DNA of 64,000 nucleotides from contig NC_026657.2 of assembly GCF_000004075.3 (NCBI RefSeq), positions 5,146,001 through 5,210,000 of the forward strand. Reading direction: 5' to 3'. The notes below the pieces were generated by a model, which worked only from the letters and a program-made list of their open reading frames with translations, made no database searches and was not told the DNA's origin. Positions 47,872 through 60,388 of the stretch are shown piece after piece (positions within the stretch are counted from its first letter, which is position 1; every line of letters starts with the position of its first letter). A program made the position numbers and the translations under genes. This DNA is from Cucumis sativus. Lineage: Eukaryota > Streptophyta > Magnoliopsida > Cucurbitales > Cucurbitaceae.

Positions 47872-48445
47872 TATTGGGCCTGTCTAATATATTTTGTTTT
47901 GGACCTCTATTTGAATACAAAATAAAAGAAAGCTTGGAGGAGAAGGAGACACGTTGAGGGATGGAGAACCTTACACTTGTATGGAGGTAAGAATTTGTCC
48001 CTGCATGATGGGAAAAAGATAATAGAAAAATACAGGAAAAGAAGAGAATGAGTAATTACCTTTCTCCTTTTGTTTTCTATTCTTCTTCTCTTCTCTCTAT
48101 ATTTGTCTCACAGACCATAGATTTTTTTTATGACCGTTTTGAGTAGAAAATGCACAAAACAGTATGAAGATGAGGGAGAAGGGAAGAGATGATGCACTAT
48201 TTTTACGTGGTTCGGCCAATTGAAGCCTACGTCCATGGGGAAGGATAATTTCTTTTCTTATTCAAGATGAGTATACAAAAGATCTCTCTATTTTTCTCTC
48301 TTCTTTTCTTGTAGATGAAAGTGTTTGTGTAAAGAAAACTAATTTGTTAGCAATACACCTTTATATTTATAGGTGTTTTACAAGAACAAAGTTGTTAGAG
48401 AAAATATGTAAAATATATGTGTTGGAATTCATTTATTTTAACAAT
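47872..48445 (-). repeat. Left LTR (3' LTR) of the copia element
   Basis: 574 bases, starting TATTGGGCCTGTC (the usual TGTTGG start has mutated to TATTGG) and ending TATTTTAACA. It includes ACGTGGTTCGGCCAATTGAA, text shared with the right LTR. The internal side (48,446 onward) gives ATGGAGAT on the minus strand, a short polypurine tract. Confidence 0.95.
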
Positions 48446-51400
48446 CTCCATTTTGAATCCAACTTGAAAAACTTTTAGATCCTTTCCACTTAGCCTTTCT
48501 TCTTCTGATCTATCCTTTTTCAGGTAGGTCGAAACCTATCAGTTCGAAGCACCTCTAGAGCTTCAATGTTGAAACCGGCTTGATGAGCATATCAGAGGCG
48601 TTCTTAGAGGTATGTACTTTTAGTACTTGTAGTTTGTCAACTTCTATTTTTTCACGTATGAAATGATATTTAATATCGATATACTTTGTTCTGTTATGGT
48701 ATTGTGGGTTCTTGGATAGGTGAATGACACTTTGGTTGTCACAGAAGATTTGTAAAATCAACTGTTTGATTCCAAAGTCCTTCATCAGTCCTTTGAGCCA
48801 TAGTCCCTATTTTACAGCTTTTGATAATGCTATGTATTATGCTTCTGTAGTTGAGAGAGCAACAATAGATTATAGGGTTGCTTTCCAACTAATTAGGTTA
48901 GGACCATAGAGAAATACATATCTGAATCCACATAACCTATTAGTTCTAGCTCTGTCTCGGTGGCCCTTTGGTAGTTCAATTTAGCATTCTTTAACCAATT
49001 TAGGTATCTGATTATCCACTTAGTAGCTTTCCAGTGTCTTCTTCCAGAATTAGCCATATACCTGTTGACTAGGCTAGCTGAATAGGATAAATCAGGTCTG
49101 GTTGAGATCATTAGGTACATCAACTTCCCACTGCTTGACTATAAGGAATATTTTCCATTTGTAGCTTATGTTCTGTATCAGTTTCACTAGGAAAATTCAC
49201 AGCTAATAGCTTAAAATGATGTGCAATAGGGAGAGTAAGATGTCTAGCATTAGTGAGGTTGAATCTTCTTATCACCTTTTCACAGTAGGATGTTTGGTTT
49301 ATGATTAGTATAGATCGGTCTCTATCTCTAGTGATTTCTATACCTAAGATCTTTTTTTATTTCCCTAAGTCTTTCATGTCAAATTCTTTACTCAAAAGAA
49401 TTTTGACATGGGCTAAGTTTTTTTTAGAGCTTCCAGCAAGGAGCATATCATCCACATAGAGTAGCAAGTAGACCTTGCCCTTGTAGGTTGTTGTGTTTAT
49501 ATGAACACACATGTCATAAGAACTTCTTTGAAAACCTAAACTAGCAATAAAGTCATCAAATCTTTTATACCAATATCTAGGAGATTGTTTCAACCCATAT
49601 TGACTTTTTTAGTAAACGGTAGAGGTCTTCCTTTCCTTGAACCTCAAAACCCTTAGGTTGAACCATATAAATTGTTTCTTCTAGATAGCCATGGAGAAAA
49701 GCAGTTTTTACATCAAGTTGATCTAATTCTAGATTGTTTTGAGCAACTAGGGATAGGAGAAGTCTAATGGAAGTTTGTTTAACAACAGGGGAAAAATTTC
49801 CAGAATAGTCAATACCCTCTCTTTGAGTGAAACTATTTGCTACCAGTCTTGCCTTGTATCTAGAGTTTTTTTGTAAATCCTTCTTTGAGTTTGTAGATCC
49901 ACTTAGATGCTATTGGTTTGCATCCTTTAGGTAGAGAGACTAGTGCCCAAATATCATTCACATTTAGTGAATTTATTTCTTCAGTCATAGCTTCAATCCA
50001 TTGTCTAGCATTACTACCATTCGCAGCTTCCTCAAAGGAACTTGGTTATGAATCATTAGGAATTACAGTAGCATTTAGAACAAAACTTATGTAGTTAGTT
50101 TCAGCATACCTAGCTGGAGGAACAATTACCCTTCTTTGTTTATCTCTTGCTAGGGAATATTGGCTCAAGTCAGGTTGTTGTTCAATTATTTTAGCATGTT
50201 CTTCACTTAGGTTCTGCACTTGTTCTTGTTCAGTCACTGTAGGTTCCTCAGTAAGTTGGACATTGTTCCTTGTATTCTCCACCTCAATTTGAGTAGTATA
50301 GGATTCTGTGTCATCTGATTTCCCTTCAGTGCTGCTTTTCCCTAGCATAAACATCTCTTATTCTCTTAAAAGATCCTTACTGATTATAAACCTCTTGTTA
50401 GTAGGATGCCATAGCTTGAAACCCTTTACCCCTTATGTGAAACCAACAAACATACACTTAGCAGCTCTAGCTTTTAGCATTTAGACTTGGTGGATGTTTG
50501 GACCATTTCTCCTCAGGAGTTAGTAGTCCTAAGGAGGTATGAGGGCTTCTGTTCAGTGTCTATACATCATAGGCAGCAGCTTCAACCCAGAACTTTTCTT
50601 CTAGAATGGCATCTGATAATAGGCACCTTACCGTTTCCATTATTGTTCTGTTTAGTCTTTCTGCAACTCCATTTTGTTGAGATGTGTAGGTTAGAGCCTT
50701 GTGTCTTGTAATTCCACTTTTTCTGCAAAAACCATTAAACACCTCTCCACAAAACTCCAAATCATTATCAGTTCTAAGATATTTAATTTCTTTATTGGTT
50801 TATTTTTCTATCATTAATTTCCATTCTTTAAATTTTTCAAAAGTTTGATCTTTAGTTTTTAAAAATAAATCCAACTTTTTTTTTTTGAAATATCATCAAT
50901 AAAGGATAGAAAGTACCTTGAGCCACTTAGGCTTGGAGTGGATGTTGGACCCCGGCCCATAGCTCCGAGTGTACGTAATCTAGAATTCTTTTAGTTTTGT
51001 GTTGAGCTTTAGTAAAACTTTGCTTTCTTGCTTTGCCTAGAACACAATGTTCACATAAAGATAGTTTGTTGCACATGTATTGAGGCAAAATGCCTTGTTT
51101 AGTTAGAGCCTCACATCCCTTCTGACTAATATGGGACAATCTTTTATGCCAAAGATTAGCTTCTGTTGGGTTTAGAGATAGAACTGTATTTGCCTCCTCT
51201 ATCATTTCTACTCCTTTTATTATGAACAAATCATTTACCTTTTCCCCAACCAAGGCTAACTTAGATCCCATAAAGACTCGAAAAACTCCACCTTTCCCTT
51301 TGTATTCACACCCTAGAGAGTCTAGCATTCCTAGGGAGATTAAATTTCTTTTGAGGTGAGGAACATGTCTTACATTTCTAAGGAGTTTTACAGTCTCATC

Positions 51401-52488
51401 TTTTAATTTCATGGTAACTAATCCAATTCCAGCAATGTTACATACATTATTATTTCCCATGAACACATATTCTCCATTGATTTCCCTATAGGTATTAAAC
51501 CATGTTCTAAAAGGTGTCATATGGTAGGTGCATCCAGAGTCTAGAACCCAATCATGTTTTCCTAAGGAGTTTACATGGTTGGCTTGATCTAAGGTTGATG
51601 TCAAGGCATCAGTGTAGGTAAAAGAACTATCTACTATGGAGGCTTCCGGTTGTTTCCTTTTGAATCTTTTTCTTTTTCTTGATTCTTTCTTTTAAGAAAA
51701 AAAACACTCTTGACTCGTGTGACTCTTCTTCTTACAGTATTTGAATTTCTTTTTCTATTTAGCTTTCTTATCTTCATTAGAAAAAGATTTGTTACTGTTT
51801 TTACCTTAACTATTTTGGGGTTTACCTTTAATAAACAAACCACCACTTTGTTTTTCCTTGTGTGATGATTGTATTTCCAATTCTCTGGTTTTGAGGGCCG
51901 ATAGTATGACATCTGTTTTGATTGATTTTCTTCCATATTTTAAGGCATTTTTCACTTCTTTGTAAGCCTCGGGTAAAGAATTTAGGAGTACAAATGCCTC
52001 ATTTTCATCACTGAGCTTGACTTTAAGGCTTTTAAAGTCATAAACTACTTTCTTGAACTCATCTAAGTTTTCTATTAGGTTTTTGGAAGAACCTATTTTA
52101 TATGTAAAGAATTTTTCTCTTAGATACATCTTGTTTGGAAGGTCTTTGGTGGCATAGAGACTTTCTAGCTTCTTCCAAACTTTGTTTGCTGTTTATTCTT
52201 CTAGTACTTGCCTGATAATATTGTCGCCAAGGTTTAGTATTAGTGTCCATAGACATTTAATTCCATTTCTTCTTTTTGTACTGTTGTGAGGGTTGTTGGA
52301 AGTTCTGGAGGATCTAAAAGGGCTTTATGAGACTTTTGCTGTCCAAGCAAGGCTTTGATCTTTGCTTTCCATAATGTAAAGTCTCCCTTTTCATCGAACT
52401 TCTCGATTTCTACTCTTGCTATGGCCATTTTTAGGTCAGTCTTTCTTTTAGTTTCTCCAAGAATCAGTTTGTTGAAATCAAGAACCTT
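48446..52488 (-). pseudogene. Decayed copia gag-pol
   Basis: Pieces in minus-strand order. Gag starts about 52,428 (MAIARVEIEKFDEKGDFTLW) and continues to about 51,800 (FVLLNSLPEAY). Protease is near 51,550 (WVLDSGCTYHMTP). The integrase zinc module is near 51,150 (WHKRLSHIS...CEHCVLGK), and the integrase tail near 50,680 (YTSQQNGVAERLNRT). The RT N-part lies near 49,900-49,700, and the RT palm near 49,450 (VYLLLYVDDMLLAGS). RNaseH runs from about 49,120 (MMYLMISTRPDLSYS) to 48,555 (DNQSVIHLSKNPQYHNRTKYID). At least eight frame breaks or stops separate these pieces. The catalytic DSG and YVDD motifs are still legible. No functional product is expected. Confidence 0.92.
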
Positions 52489-52500
52489 GCTCTGATACCA
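52489..52500 (-). promoter_or_regulatory. Copia primer-binding site (tRNA-iMet)
   Basis: The minus strand reads TGGTATCAGAGC three bases from the 5' LTR, the classic copia primer site complementary to initiator tRNA-Met. Confidence 0.95.
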
Positions 52501-52503
52501 ATT

Positions 52504-53075
52504 TGTTGGGCCTGTCTAATATATTTTGTTTTGGACCTCTATTTGAATACAAAATAAAAGAAAGCTTGGAGGAGAAGGAGATACATTGAGAGATGTAGAA
52601 CCTTACACTTATATGGAGGTTGGAATTTGTCCCTCCATGATGGGAAAGAGATAATTGAAAAATACAGGAAAAGAAGAGAATGAGTAATTACCTTTCTCCT
52701 TTTGTTTTATATTCTTCTTCTCTTCTCTCTGTATTTGTCTCACAAACCCTAGATTTTCTTTATGACCATTTTGAGTAGAAAATGCACAAAACAGTATCAA
52801 GATGAGGGAGAAAGGAAGAGATGATGCACTGTTTTTACGTGGTTCGGCCAATTGAAGCCTACGTCCACGGGGAAGGATCCTTTCTTTTATTATTCAAGAT
52901 GAGTATACAAAAGATCTCTCTATTTTTCTCTCTTCTTTTCTTGTAGATGAAAGTGTATGTGTAAAGAAAACTAATTTGTTAGTAATACACCTTTATATTT
53001 ATAGGTGTTTTACAAGGACAAAGTTGTTAGAGAAAATATGTAAAATATATGTGTTGGAATTCATTTATTTTAACA
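52504..53075 (-). repeat. Right LTR (5' LTR) of the copia element
   Basis: 572 bases, TGTTGGGCCTGTC...TATTTTAACA. Several substitutions against the left LTR are visible in the first 160 bases. Confidence 0.95.
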
Positions 53076-53080
53076 TTGCT

Positions 53081-53600
53081 TGTTTCGAAGTCAATTTCAG
53101 TTGAGTAAAGAAATGGCAGGTAGCACTGTTGTCAGTCTTCACAACAAAAGTAGATCCCAGTAAATACTATCTCCAAGCCCTCAAACAATGTACCATGGCA
53201 AGCATTTCTTTTTCAGACACTATATATTTCTTTTTTGCGGCATTCAGTTTCCAACTATTGTATGAGATGGGGTGTCCATTCTGCAGGAGAACACAACCTA
53301 GAGCATAATCACACACATCAGTCTCAACTTCAAAAGGTTGGGTCACATTAGTGATTCCAAGAACTGGCTCCTCAATCATGGTTTGCTTCAAACCATGGAA
53401 GACGACTTGGCATTTGGAAGTCCAACCCCGTGGACTGTTCTTTTTCAACAACTCAGTCAGTGGACTTTCTCTTTTGGAGAATCCTTATATGAATTGCCTG
53501 TAATAATTAGCTAATCCAAGAAATGAGCGCAAGTCTGTGATTGACTTTGGTATTCCCCAATCACGTATTGCAACAATCTTTCCCTTCTACGATACCAATT
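53081..53600 (-). mobile_element. Ty3/gypsy RT end and RNaseH remnant (fragment 4 of the split element)
   Basis: Minus strand from about 53,600: [31 protein letters not shown], a stop, then GFSKRESPLTELLKKNSPRG, FEVETDVCDYALGCVLLQNG, HPISYNSWKLN, EKEMLAMVHCLRAWR and TFVVKTDNSAT. This is the end of gypsy RT and most of RNaseH. Upstream RT motifs (including the YVDD box) are absent, so the element is truncated near 53,600. Its continuation is at 47,871 across the copia element. Confidence 0.88.
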
Positions 53601-56175
53601 CAACGACATTCTACTACATGACTCAAAAAGTTCATCCGTTGTTGCGCAAATGAGCTTTTTTCTCTCTTGACATATAACTAGTTTTCCTTTAGTTTATAAA
53701 AAACCCATTGTAGGTGGTCCTTGTATTCTTCTATTTTGGAGCTATAGACCACTATATCGATCCACGTTCTTCTATTTGAGCATGCGACCATAGGCAAACA
53801 ATTCCCTGAACAAGCATACTCGTTACACTGTTTAGGGTTGCGATGTTGGGGTTTCTCCCTAACAACACCCTATTTTTCCTAATTGCGTTGTTGGTGTTGG
53901 GGCACTGCAAGGCAAAAGCCTATTAGCTTTTTTCAGTCACTAATTTTCTTTGGTTTACTTTGGTTGATGCTATTCTATTTCATATTTGTTAAAATTAGCT
54001 CTAAAATGGCTTTAATTAGCACCAATTTTCACCTACCAATTTCTCAAAACTAATAATACAATCATGAACGAGCTTGAATTAAGCGAAAATAGATAACGAA
54101 TTTAAGAGGCTATCAAAGACTAAATTTTAGAATGTATGTTCTATTCTTTGTATTATATATTAGATGGAAAAAAAGTTTTAAGGTTTTATATTATATAATT
54201 TATAATCTCTCTTATAAAAAAAGTTCAACTAACTAGTAATTTTAGTAGCAAGATTGGGTCGAATCACAGAAAAATTAAGATAAAATCTCTCTAAGAAAAA
54301 TTAATTATTTTTTAAAACATACAGTAGGGTTAGTAGGTGCATCTGGATGTGTCACGCCTTGTCCCGCACTGAAAAGTTTCTCATGCTTGCCTTTTGTCTT
54401 CTTTCTTCCTCCCAGTGTCTTCTTTCCTTCATTTGCTTAATGGGTTCTTTGATTTTTCTTCCATGGAATAATGTGGAGGTTCTTTGGAGTGGCTGCATCA
54501 GTAATGAGTTTGATTTATCTTTTGCGATCTTTGGGATATATCGATGTTGTGATTCTGTGTTTTCTTTGATTCTTTTGGTTTTGTTGTCCTTGAAGCTGCA
54601 AATAGGAATTCTTTTTGGGAAGGAAATTATTTTAGACAATATTTTTGGGTTGGCCATTCTCTTTCTTTTTCTATTGAATTGGAAATTTAGAAATCTTTTA
54701 CTTTGTCCTTTGTGAAAACGAGAACATGTATTCTCTCATTCCTGCTCAAAAGAGAATATATGTTTCCGTCGATGTTCATTACTGTTAGGATTGTAACATT
54801 TATTCTCTAGTTTTTAGAGGGGCAAGAGGGAGAATATGCTTGAGAATTCTCTTCCTTTGTGTCTGTAGAGCAACAAAGTTGGTTATGATGTTTAGCTCAG
54901 AGACGTAGACTATTCATGTTTCATCTCATATGCTTGGATATAGCTAGCTTCTTGTTTCTTTTTATGTATTTTAAATTCTATTAGTCAGTAATTTTATGGT
55001 GGAGGTTTGATTGCTGAAAACTCCATTGCTATCTTACTATTTTACAGGTAAATTAGGGGAAATGACTTTAAACAAGTACAAGGGGATAAAAGGAACTGTA
55101 TTGGAACAAAAAATATGCATTGGTCGAGTTCTATTGTCGACGTGTTTTACAAAGTTGTGTGCCTGAAAATATATATGTTGTTAGCCGATTATATTATATA
55201 AATCATTTCTCATCCCATTGATTGGTATATCAGTCCGAATTTGAAGTACAACATACATATATTAAATGTTACTTATATACCATCAAAATCATGTCAAAAT
55301 TGGAAATGGAACAAAATAACTAATATATTTTATACATGGTAAATCTGATAATATATACCATTAATGCAATTAAGATGTACCATAAGAAACAAACAAAAAG
55401 AATAAAAACATAGTACAACTACCACTAAAATATAAATAAATTAGATCATCAAAACCAAACTAATTGAATGAAAACAAATTCATATCAAAATATAATCGAA
55501 CTAACATAAACCACCAATATAATTTAAGTGATGGTATAGTAGTTTTTATTTAGTATACTAATTGACTGGATACAAAATAAAGAGTATATATATATATATA
55601 CTTGTTCAAACACATGTTATAGAACTTTAAAGCATAACTTATGATTTTTTTTACCATCTTTTCATTTAATATTTTACGATTTTTGTTATACCATTTTTTT
55701 AAGAAAAATTAAATCTAAATTTTTTTGATCTAATTAAATTTTAACCTAGCCAGTTTCTGGTGAAAGTCTTTCCATTTTCCTTCTTAATAGTTATACAAAC
55801 AGATTTTTTCAGATTGATACATGTTAATTTCAACTTTCTTTTGTCCTATATATCCGTCAATTCTATTAATTTCTCTAACAAGTGTATGCCTTAGTTTGGA
55901 CGTGTGTAAACTATCGTAATAAAAATTTAGCATCCAGATCCCATCAAATTACCTTAATTAAGAAAAGATAAGTGGATCTTTTAAGACACAAAAGAATCAA
56001 TATTTGGTACTTACACATAATAGTACAGTACAGTGATTCCCCTTGCAACTATTGGAACATTTAGAAATTAATATATAAAATATTTTGTAGTAGTACAATT
56101 GGTGATGTCAGAGATTAGAATATCAACTAAAATGAGAACATACATGAAAGAAGAGACTAAACAAGAGATTTTCTT
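53601..56175. other. Intergenic and repeat-like DNA, no gene supported
   Basis: Begins where recognisable gypsy coding ends. Includes a 19-base match to 29,662-29,680 at 53,809-53,827. An open stretch at 54,347-54,715 (+) is rich in Leu, Phe, Ile and Cys and overlaps an opposite open stretch; neither has a recognisable domain, and I take them as chance. The remainder to 56,175 is AT-rich spacer. Confidence 0.45.
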
Positions 56176-57435
56176 TTAAGAAGATGAATCAATAAGAAAC
56201 TTTTCCAAGAGTTGGAGAAAAGAAAGAGCTGGCTTGGTTGCCACTTCTTCCATGTGAACTTCATCTTCATCATCTCTTTCAGTCCCATAAACAACCTTGA
56301 CTTCCACTAGGGTTTCTTTCTCTTTCATGGAAAAAAGCTTAAATGTTGTCTTGAAAGAAGAAAACCCTCTTTTTAAGAGAATTCCCTCCATTACTTCTAG
56401 CCCAAATTCATGTTTTGTCTCATCAAGTTCTACAATCCTTTCCTTCTGGATTTTCACAATCTTCACACCTGCAAATCAATTTTTTTTGGGGGAGATTTTA
56501 ATGATTTATTTGAGAATATATTTTAATGATTTACCTAAATAGGTAGGAGAGGACCTTATTTTATATTCATTGTATTGGTCGACAGTCATGAACTAATATT
56601 TGAGCTCTATGTGTGTTTATAATATATTGCAAAAATATTATATCCATTCTAATACTTAATACTCATCAACTTAAGTTAGTTTTGGACCAATTAGTGATTT
56701 AACATTTTAGAATGATTGAGGGGCTGAATTGAAAAAATTTAGTTTTGATTTTTTGGTATTGAAACAAACTTAAAAAGCCTATAATAACTACTTCAACATA
56801 TTGGTTTATGTATCTATATTCTAGGATAGTTTTCCAAAGCTAAGTTTATAAAACTAAACAAAGAAAAGAAAAAAAAGAGTAAAATTAATAAGTTTTTAAA
56901 ACTTATATTTTTTTTTGTTTTTTGAACTTGGCTAATAACTTAGATGTTTATAATCATGCATAAAATTTAGTGGGGAAACAAACATAATGGTCAAAAGCAG
57001 GAAATCACATAGTTATATATCAAAATAAATAAGGGCTTCAATTTTTATATATTTTGTGTATTCAGTTTTAACTATCTAGCTAAATATATATGTCTATACA
57101 TATATATGAATTCACCATATTAGTTTGACACAAGGATTCCATTCACCATATGGGTTTAACCCATCAAATTATGGTAGGGTCAAATGATTGCCAATGAAAA
57201 TAAAGAAAGCTAAAACATAATGGTAACAACATGGAAGAAAACAAAAGAACTGACCACGGCCAAGATGGAAGAGGAAGACTGAGCCAAGGCCACCGTTTCC
57301 ATGAATGAGCTCAATTTTTTCAACAGTGTTAGGCATGAGCTTTGGAATGATAAATCTCAAGTCTTTTACCAAAGCTTTCCATAGGGTTTCAATTCCAACC
57401 CTAACTTTTGCTTGAGCTTTAGCCTCCTTAACCAT
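56176..57435 (-). CDS. Phytohormone-binding protein-like (CSBP/PhBP, Bet v 1 superfamily), copy 2
   Basis: Minus strand, two exons: 57,435-57,255 (181 bases, the same length as copy 1) and 56,468-56,176, joined by a 786-base phase-1 intron (CGTG|GTCAGT ... TTTGCAG|GT), giving 157 residues. It begins MVKEAKAQAKVRVGIETLWK and keeps VPKLMPN as IPKLMPN, IELIHGNGGLGSV, VELDETKHEFGLEVMEGILL, TTFKLFSMKEKETLVEVKV and a C-terminal helix ending QLLEKFLIDSSS. It is clearly paralogous to the gene at 26,760 (most residues shared), with HGDGG changed to HGNGG in the glycine loop and an acidic stretch RDDEDEVHMEE before the last helix. Both copies are intact and convergent. Ligand preference may differ between them; not readable from sequence. 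Confidence 0.88.
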
Positions 57436-58462
57436 GCTCTCCTCTTTTTTGTTGCTTTCACTTTAAATCACAAAAACATCAAGTTTTTTTCTTCTTTTTT
57501 TATAAAGAAGAGATATTGTTACATTTTTGGGACAAGAGATGAGAACGTGTTAGATGACAACTCAACACACCATTTAATTTTATTCACACACATGTTCTTT
57601 GTTCTTTTCTGTTGCTTTAATCACAGTGTTCGAGGATTTTAGAGCTGGGGAATCTTGTGAGTATTTGAGCATTATTATGCATGCATCCATAGAATGCATT
57701 ACATATTATAAAAAGAAATGAATGGGAAGTGTGTTTAGTTCGCTCTTATCCGTTGTTTTAAGATAATATTGTCTTTGATTGACACTTGAAAATTGAGGTT
57801 TATAAAGTTATTTATTATTATTATGTTGATTTTGGGCAATCTGTTTTCTTTTAATAAAGAATGAGAGGCCCATGAAGTATAAGCGTTGTGATTCCTCAAC
57901 TTAAATAAAACACATGTAATTGAAATAATATCAATATTAGCAATTAGCTTATTCCATTCTTTTTAAATCTTATTTTAAGTTTCACTCTTTACATTTAAAA
58001 ATTTATGCAGGGTCTACGATAAGTTTAGTAAGTAAATGGATGCATACTGTATGGAGTTAATTACAAAAGATTCAACATGGTTGAAGCATATATACTCTTT
58101 ATTAGAACATGTATTAGGGTATAAAGAGGTAAGTTGTCATGGTCGTTAAAAACAATTTACTTTTCCCCAAGTGAAACTAAGGTAGATGAATTTAACCAGA
58201 TAATTGGGAGTTATACTCCATGTTTAAAACATTGATGAAATATTGAGTTCTTATTTTAATGAAAAATTTGATGAACTTCTAATTTGCTTCAATTTGGCCA
58301 AAACTCCCTTGAACTTCTTTTCATGCCTTGATTCCAAGGATGTCTATTTAATATGTGGGGAATCTCCCAATATATGGAGAATGGGGGACGGAGTGGGAAA
58401 TTTTTTTTCATTGGCAACATGGGGATCAATACATTCTCCAATCCCAATCCCGATCCCGACCC
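57436..58462. other. Upstream region of hormone-binding copy 2 and spacer
   Basis: The promoter of the minus-strand gene should lie in the first few hundred bases. Near 58,360-58,470 a text rich in GGGGAATCTCC and CAATCCCAATCCCGATCCCG is present, an odd GC-rich island of unknown meaning. No gene. Confidence 0.4.
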
Positions 58463-58655
58463 CAAAATAACAAATTTGACCAAATATTACAACATATAGC
58501 AAAATTTTCGGATTCTACATAGACATTGATAGACACTAATATACTTCTATGAGTGATATCGATAGATAGTGATAGAAGTCTATCAATTTCTATCATTGAT
58601 AAAATCCAAAATTTTGCTATAAATTGTAAATATTTAATTTATTTTGTTATTTTTG
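58463..58655. repeat. Hairpin MITE, second copy
   Basis: The left end AAAATAACAAATTTG..TATAGCAAAATTTT is mirrored by AAAATTTTGCTATAAATTGTAA...TTTGTTATTTTT on the right. The core has repeated GATAGA/TCTATC palindromes as in the copy at 20,794-20,968. Confidence 0.65.
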
Positions 58656-60388
58656 AAAATGTACCTAAAAAACATATTTTGATATTATTCCTCTCATTCT
58701 TTTCTCTATTCCATTTCTTTATTTTTTTTCCCCTAATTTCATTTCTATGTCGTGAACTTTTCTTAAAAAGTATATGTATATGTTGTGTCCTGACTTGTGA
58801 TTTGTAAATTTTTCTTTAAAAAATACATTGTTGTGTCTTAAAAAATATGATGTAAATGAAAGCTTTGTTAAAATACTTATGGATTGATCTTTATTTTTTT
58901 TTGTATGAATTTTTTAATTTTATAAATGAATTTCTAAATGTATCTTCTAATATTTAAATATTTATTTGATAAACAATGAAAATTTGACAATTTAATTGTT
59001 TTAAATAAGAAAATTGATAATAATTTATCAAAAATAAAACAAAATTGAAAATGTATATAAATCATTCATCATGGAATTAGATATAGCAAAATCAACAAAA
59101 ACGTCTAAAAATATAATCAAATTTTAGATTTATTATTGATAAGAGTTTAATATTGACTAGGATTTTCAAAATTGAAAATTGAGAGAATCCCTAAAATGAA
59201 TGGGGACAAATTGAATAGGAATTAAAGTTAATGGAGGTATAAGAGAGAAATTGTGTCCACATATTTTGTTTTAAAGTAGTATATATCTTTATTTTACTTT
59301 TTGTTATGCAATTAATGTTTAACTATAATTGCATATAGTTTCTGTATAGAACAACAATTTGCAAATCATCTATACGTCTACCTTAACAAGGAATGGGAAA
59401 TGCTCACTTGACCTTCCTATTCATTCTTCTTTGTCATTCCTTAAGAATTAAGGAAAGTCTCCACACCTTCCTAATAACTGAAACAAAAACAAATTAACTA
59501 AACAACTATTTAATTCTCTTCACCAATGCTGACTTTAATACCCATCCAGAAGGAAACAAAACAAAAAGAAACCAAAATGAAAATGAACTACTTTAGAGAA
59601 AAAAATGTGTGCATTAAATGGGATGTTATGCATACAATTAAGTGGTAGGCCTTTACCCAACAACCATAAAATTAATTATTAGACATCTAACTTCGAAAGG
59701 TTCATGGCTATTTGTGGGAATAGTTAATTGATCCACATGTACTTTCATTGGCAAAATAAAAAAGGTGTAAAAGGGGTGTGCCTTTCAAGCCAAGAATGTT
59801 CAAAGCTATTATACTTTGAATTGTTGAGAACATAATTTAAATTCATTCTTCAAATTTGTATAATTAAAAAATATCTTTGGTGTTATTCATAATATATACC
59901 ACAGTGTCTTAACTTTAGTCTAGTCTCCTTCCATTCAAAACTAATATATCGATTGTTTCATTTAATGTAGACATACAAATGCCTAATCGTCGTATTAATC
60001 AGACTGATTTTTATATCGATATATTCTTCAATTTCTATTGTTATTTTTGAAAATTTTCCTTTGTTAAAAGTGTGAGCTTAAATCTCGTAATCATTTACTT
60101 CTTTTTACTGTTACTGTCCCCTTGTATTAAAAGTGTGAATTTGTAATAATTAATTACAAAAAAAGTTTACTGGAATCAAATTGCATACACTAAAATAACA
60201 ATGCAATTGGATGATGTGACGAAGAGTCTAAAGATTAACAAGGTGCCAACGTGTTTATTAGATTTGGAGAGAGATAACTTTCAAGTTTATGATGCTAGCC
60301 ACTTGGGTACCATTGAAGTGGTTTGTTTGGTTGTTTAGTATGGTGTTCAAAGTAGCTTGGAGCTTCTATGGAAGGAATTTAAGTAAAC
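58656..60388. other. AT-rich intergenic DNA
   Basis: No gene, RNA or clear repeat boundary seen. Confidence 0.5.

Larger units (their letters stand above)
47872..53075 (-). mobile_element. Ty1/copia LTR retrotransposon (Tork/Tnt1-like), decayed, 5.2 kb
   Basis: Bounded by TTGCT duplications (47,867-47,871 and 53,076-53,080) and by LTRs of 574 and 572 bases. It is transcribed on the minus strand: 5' LTR at the right, tRNA-iMet primer site, gag, protease, integrase, RT, RNaseH, 3' LTR at the left. The internal frames carry many stops and frame changes, and the LTRs differ at several percent of positions, so this insertion is older than the Tat/Ogre one. The order protease-integrase-RT is the copia order. 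Confidence 0.95.

Noticed and set aside
48921..49123. Isolated short frames in the copia region as separate host genes
   Set aside because: They read as RNaseH and RT of the copia element and lie between its LTRs in the right order.
54347..54715. 122-codon open stretch rich in Leu, Phe and Cys on the plus strand
   Set aside because: No recognisable domain, composition typical of T-rich DNA, and an open stretch on the other strand at the same place. Treated as chance.
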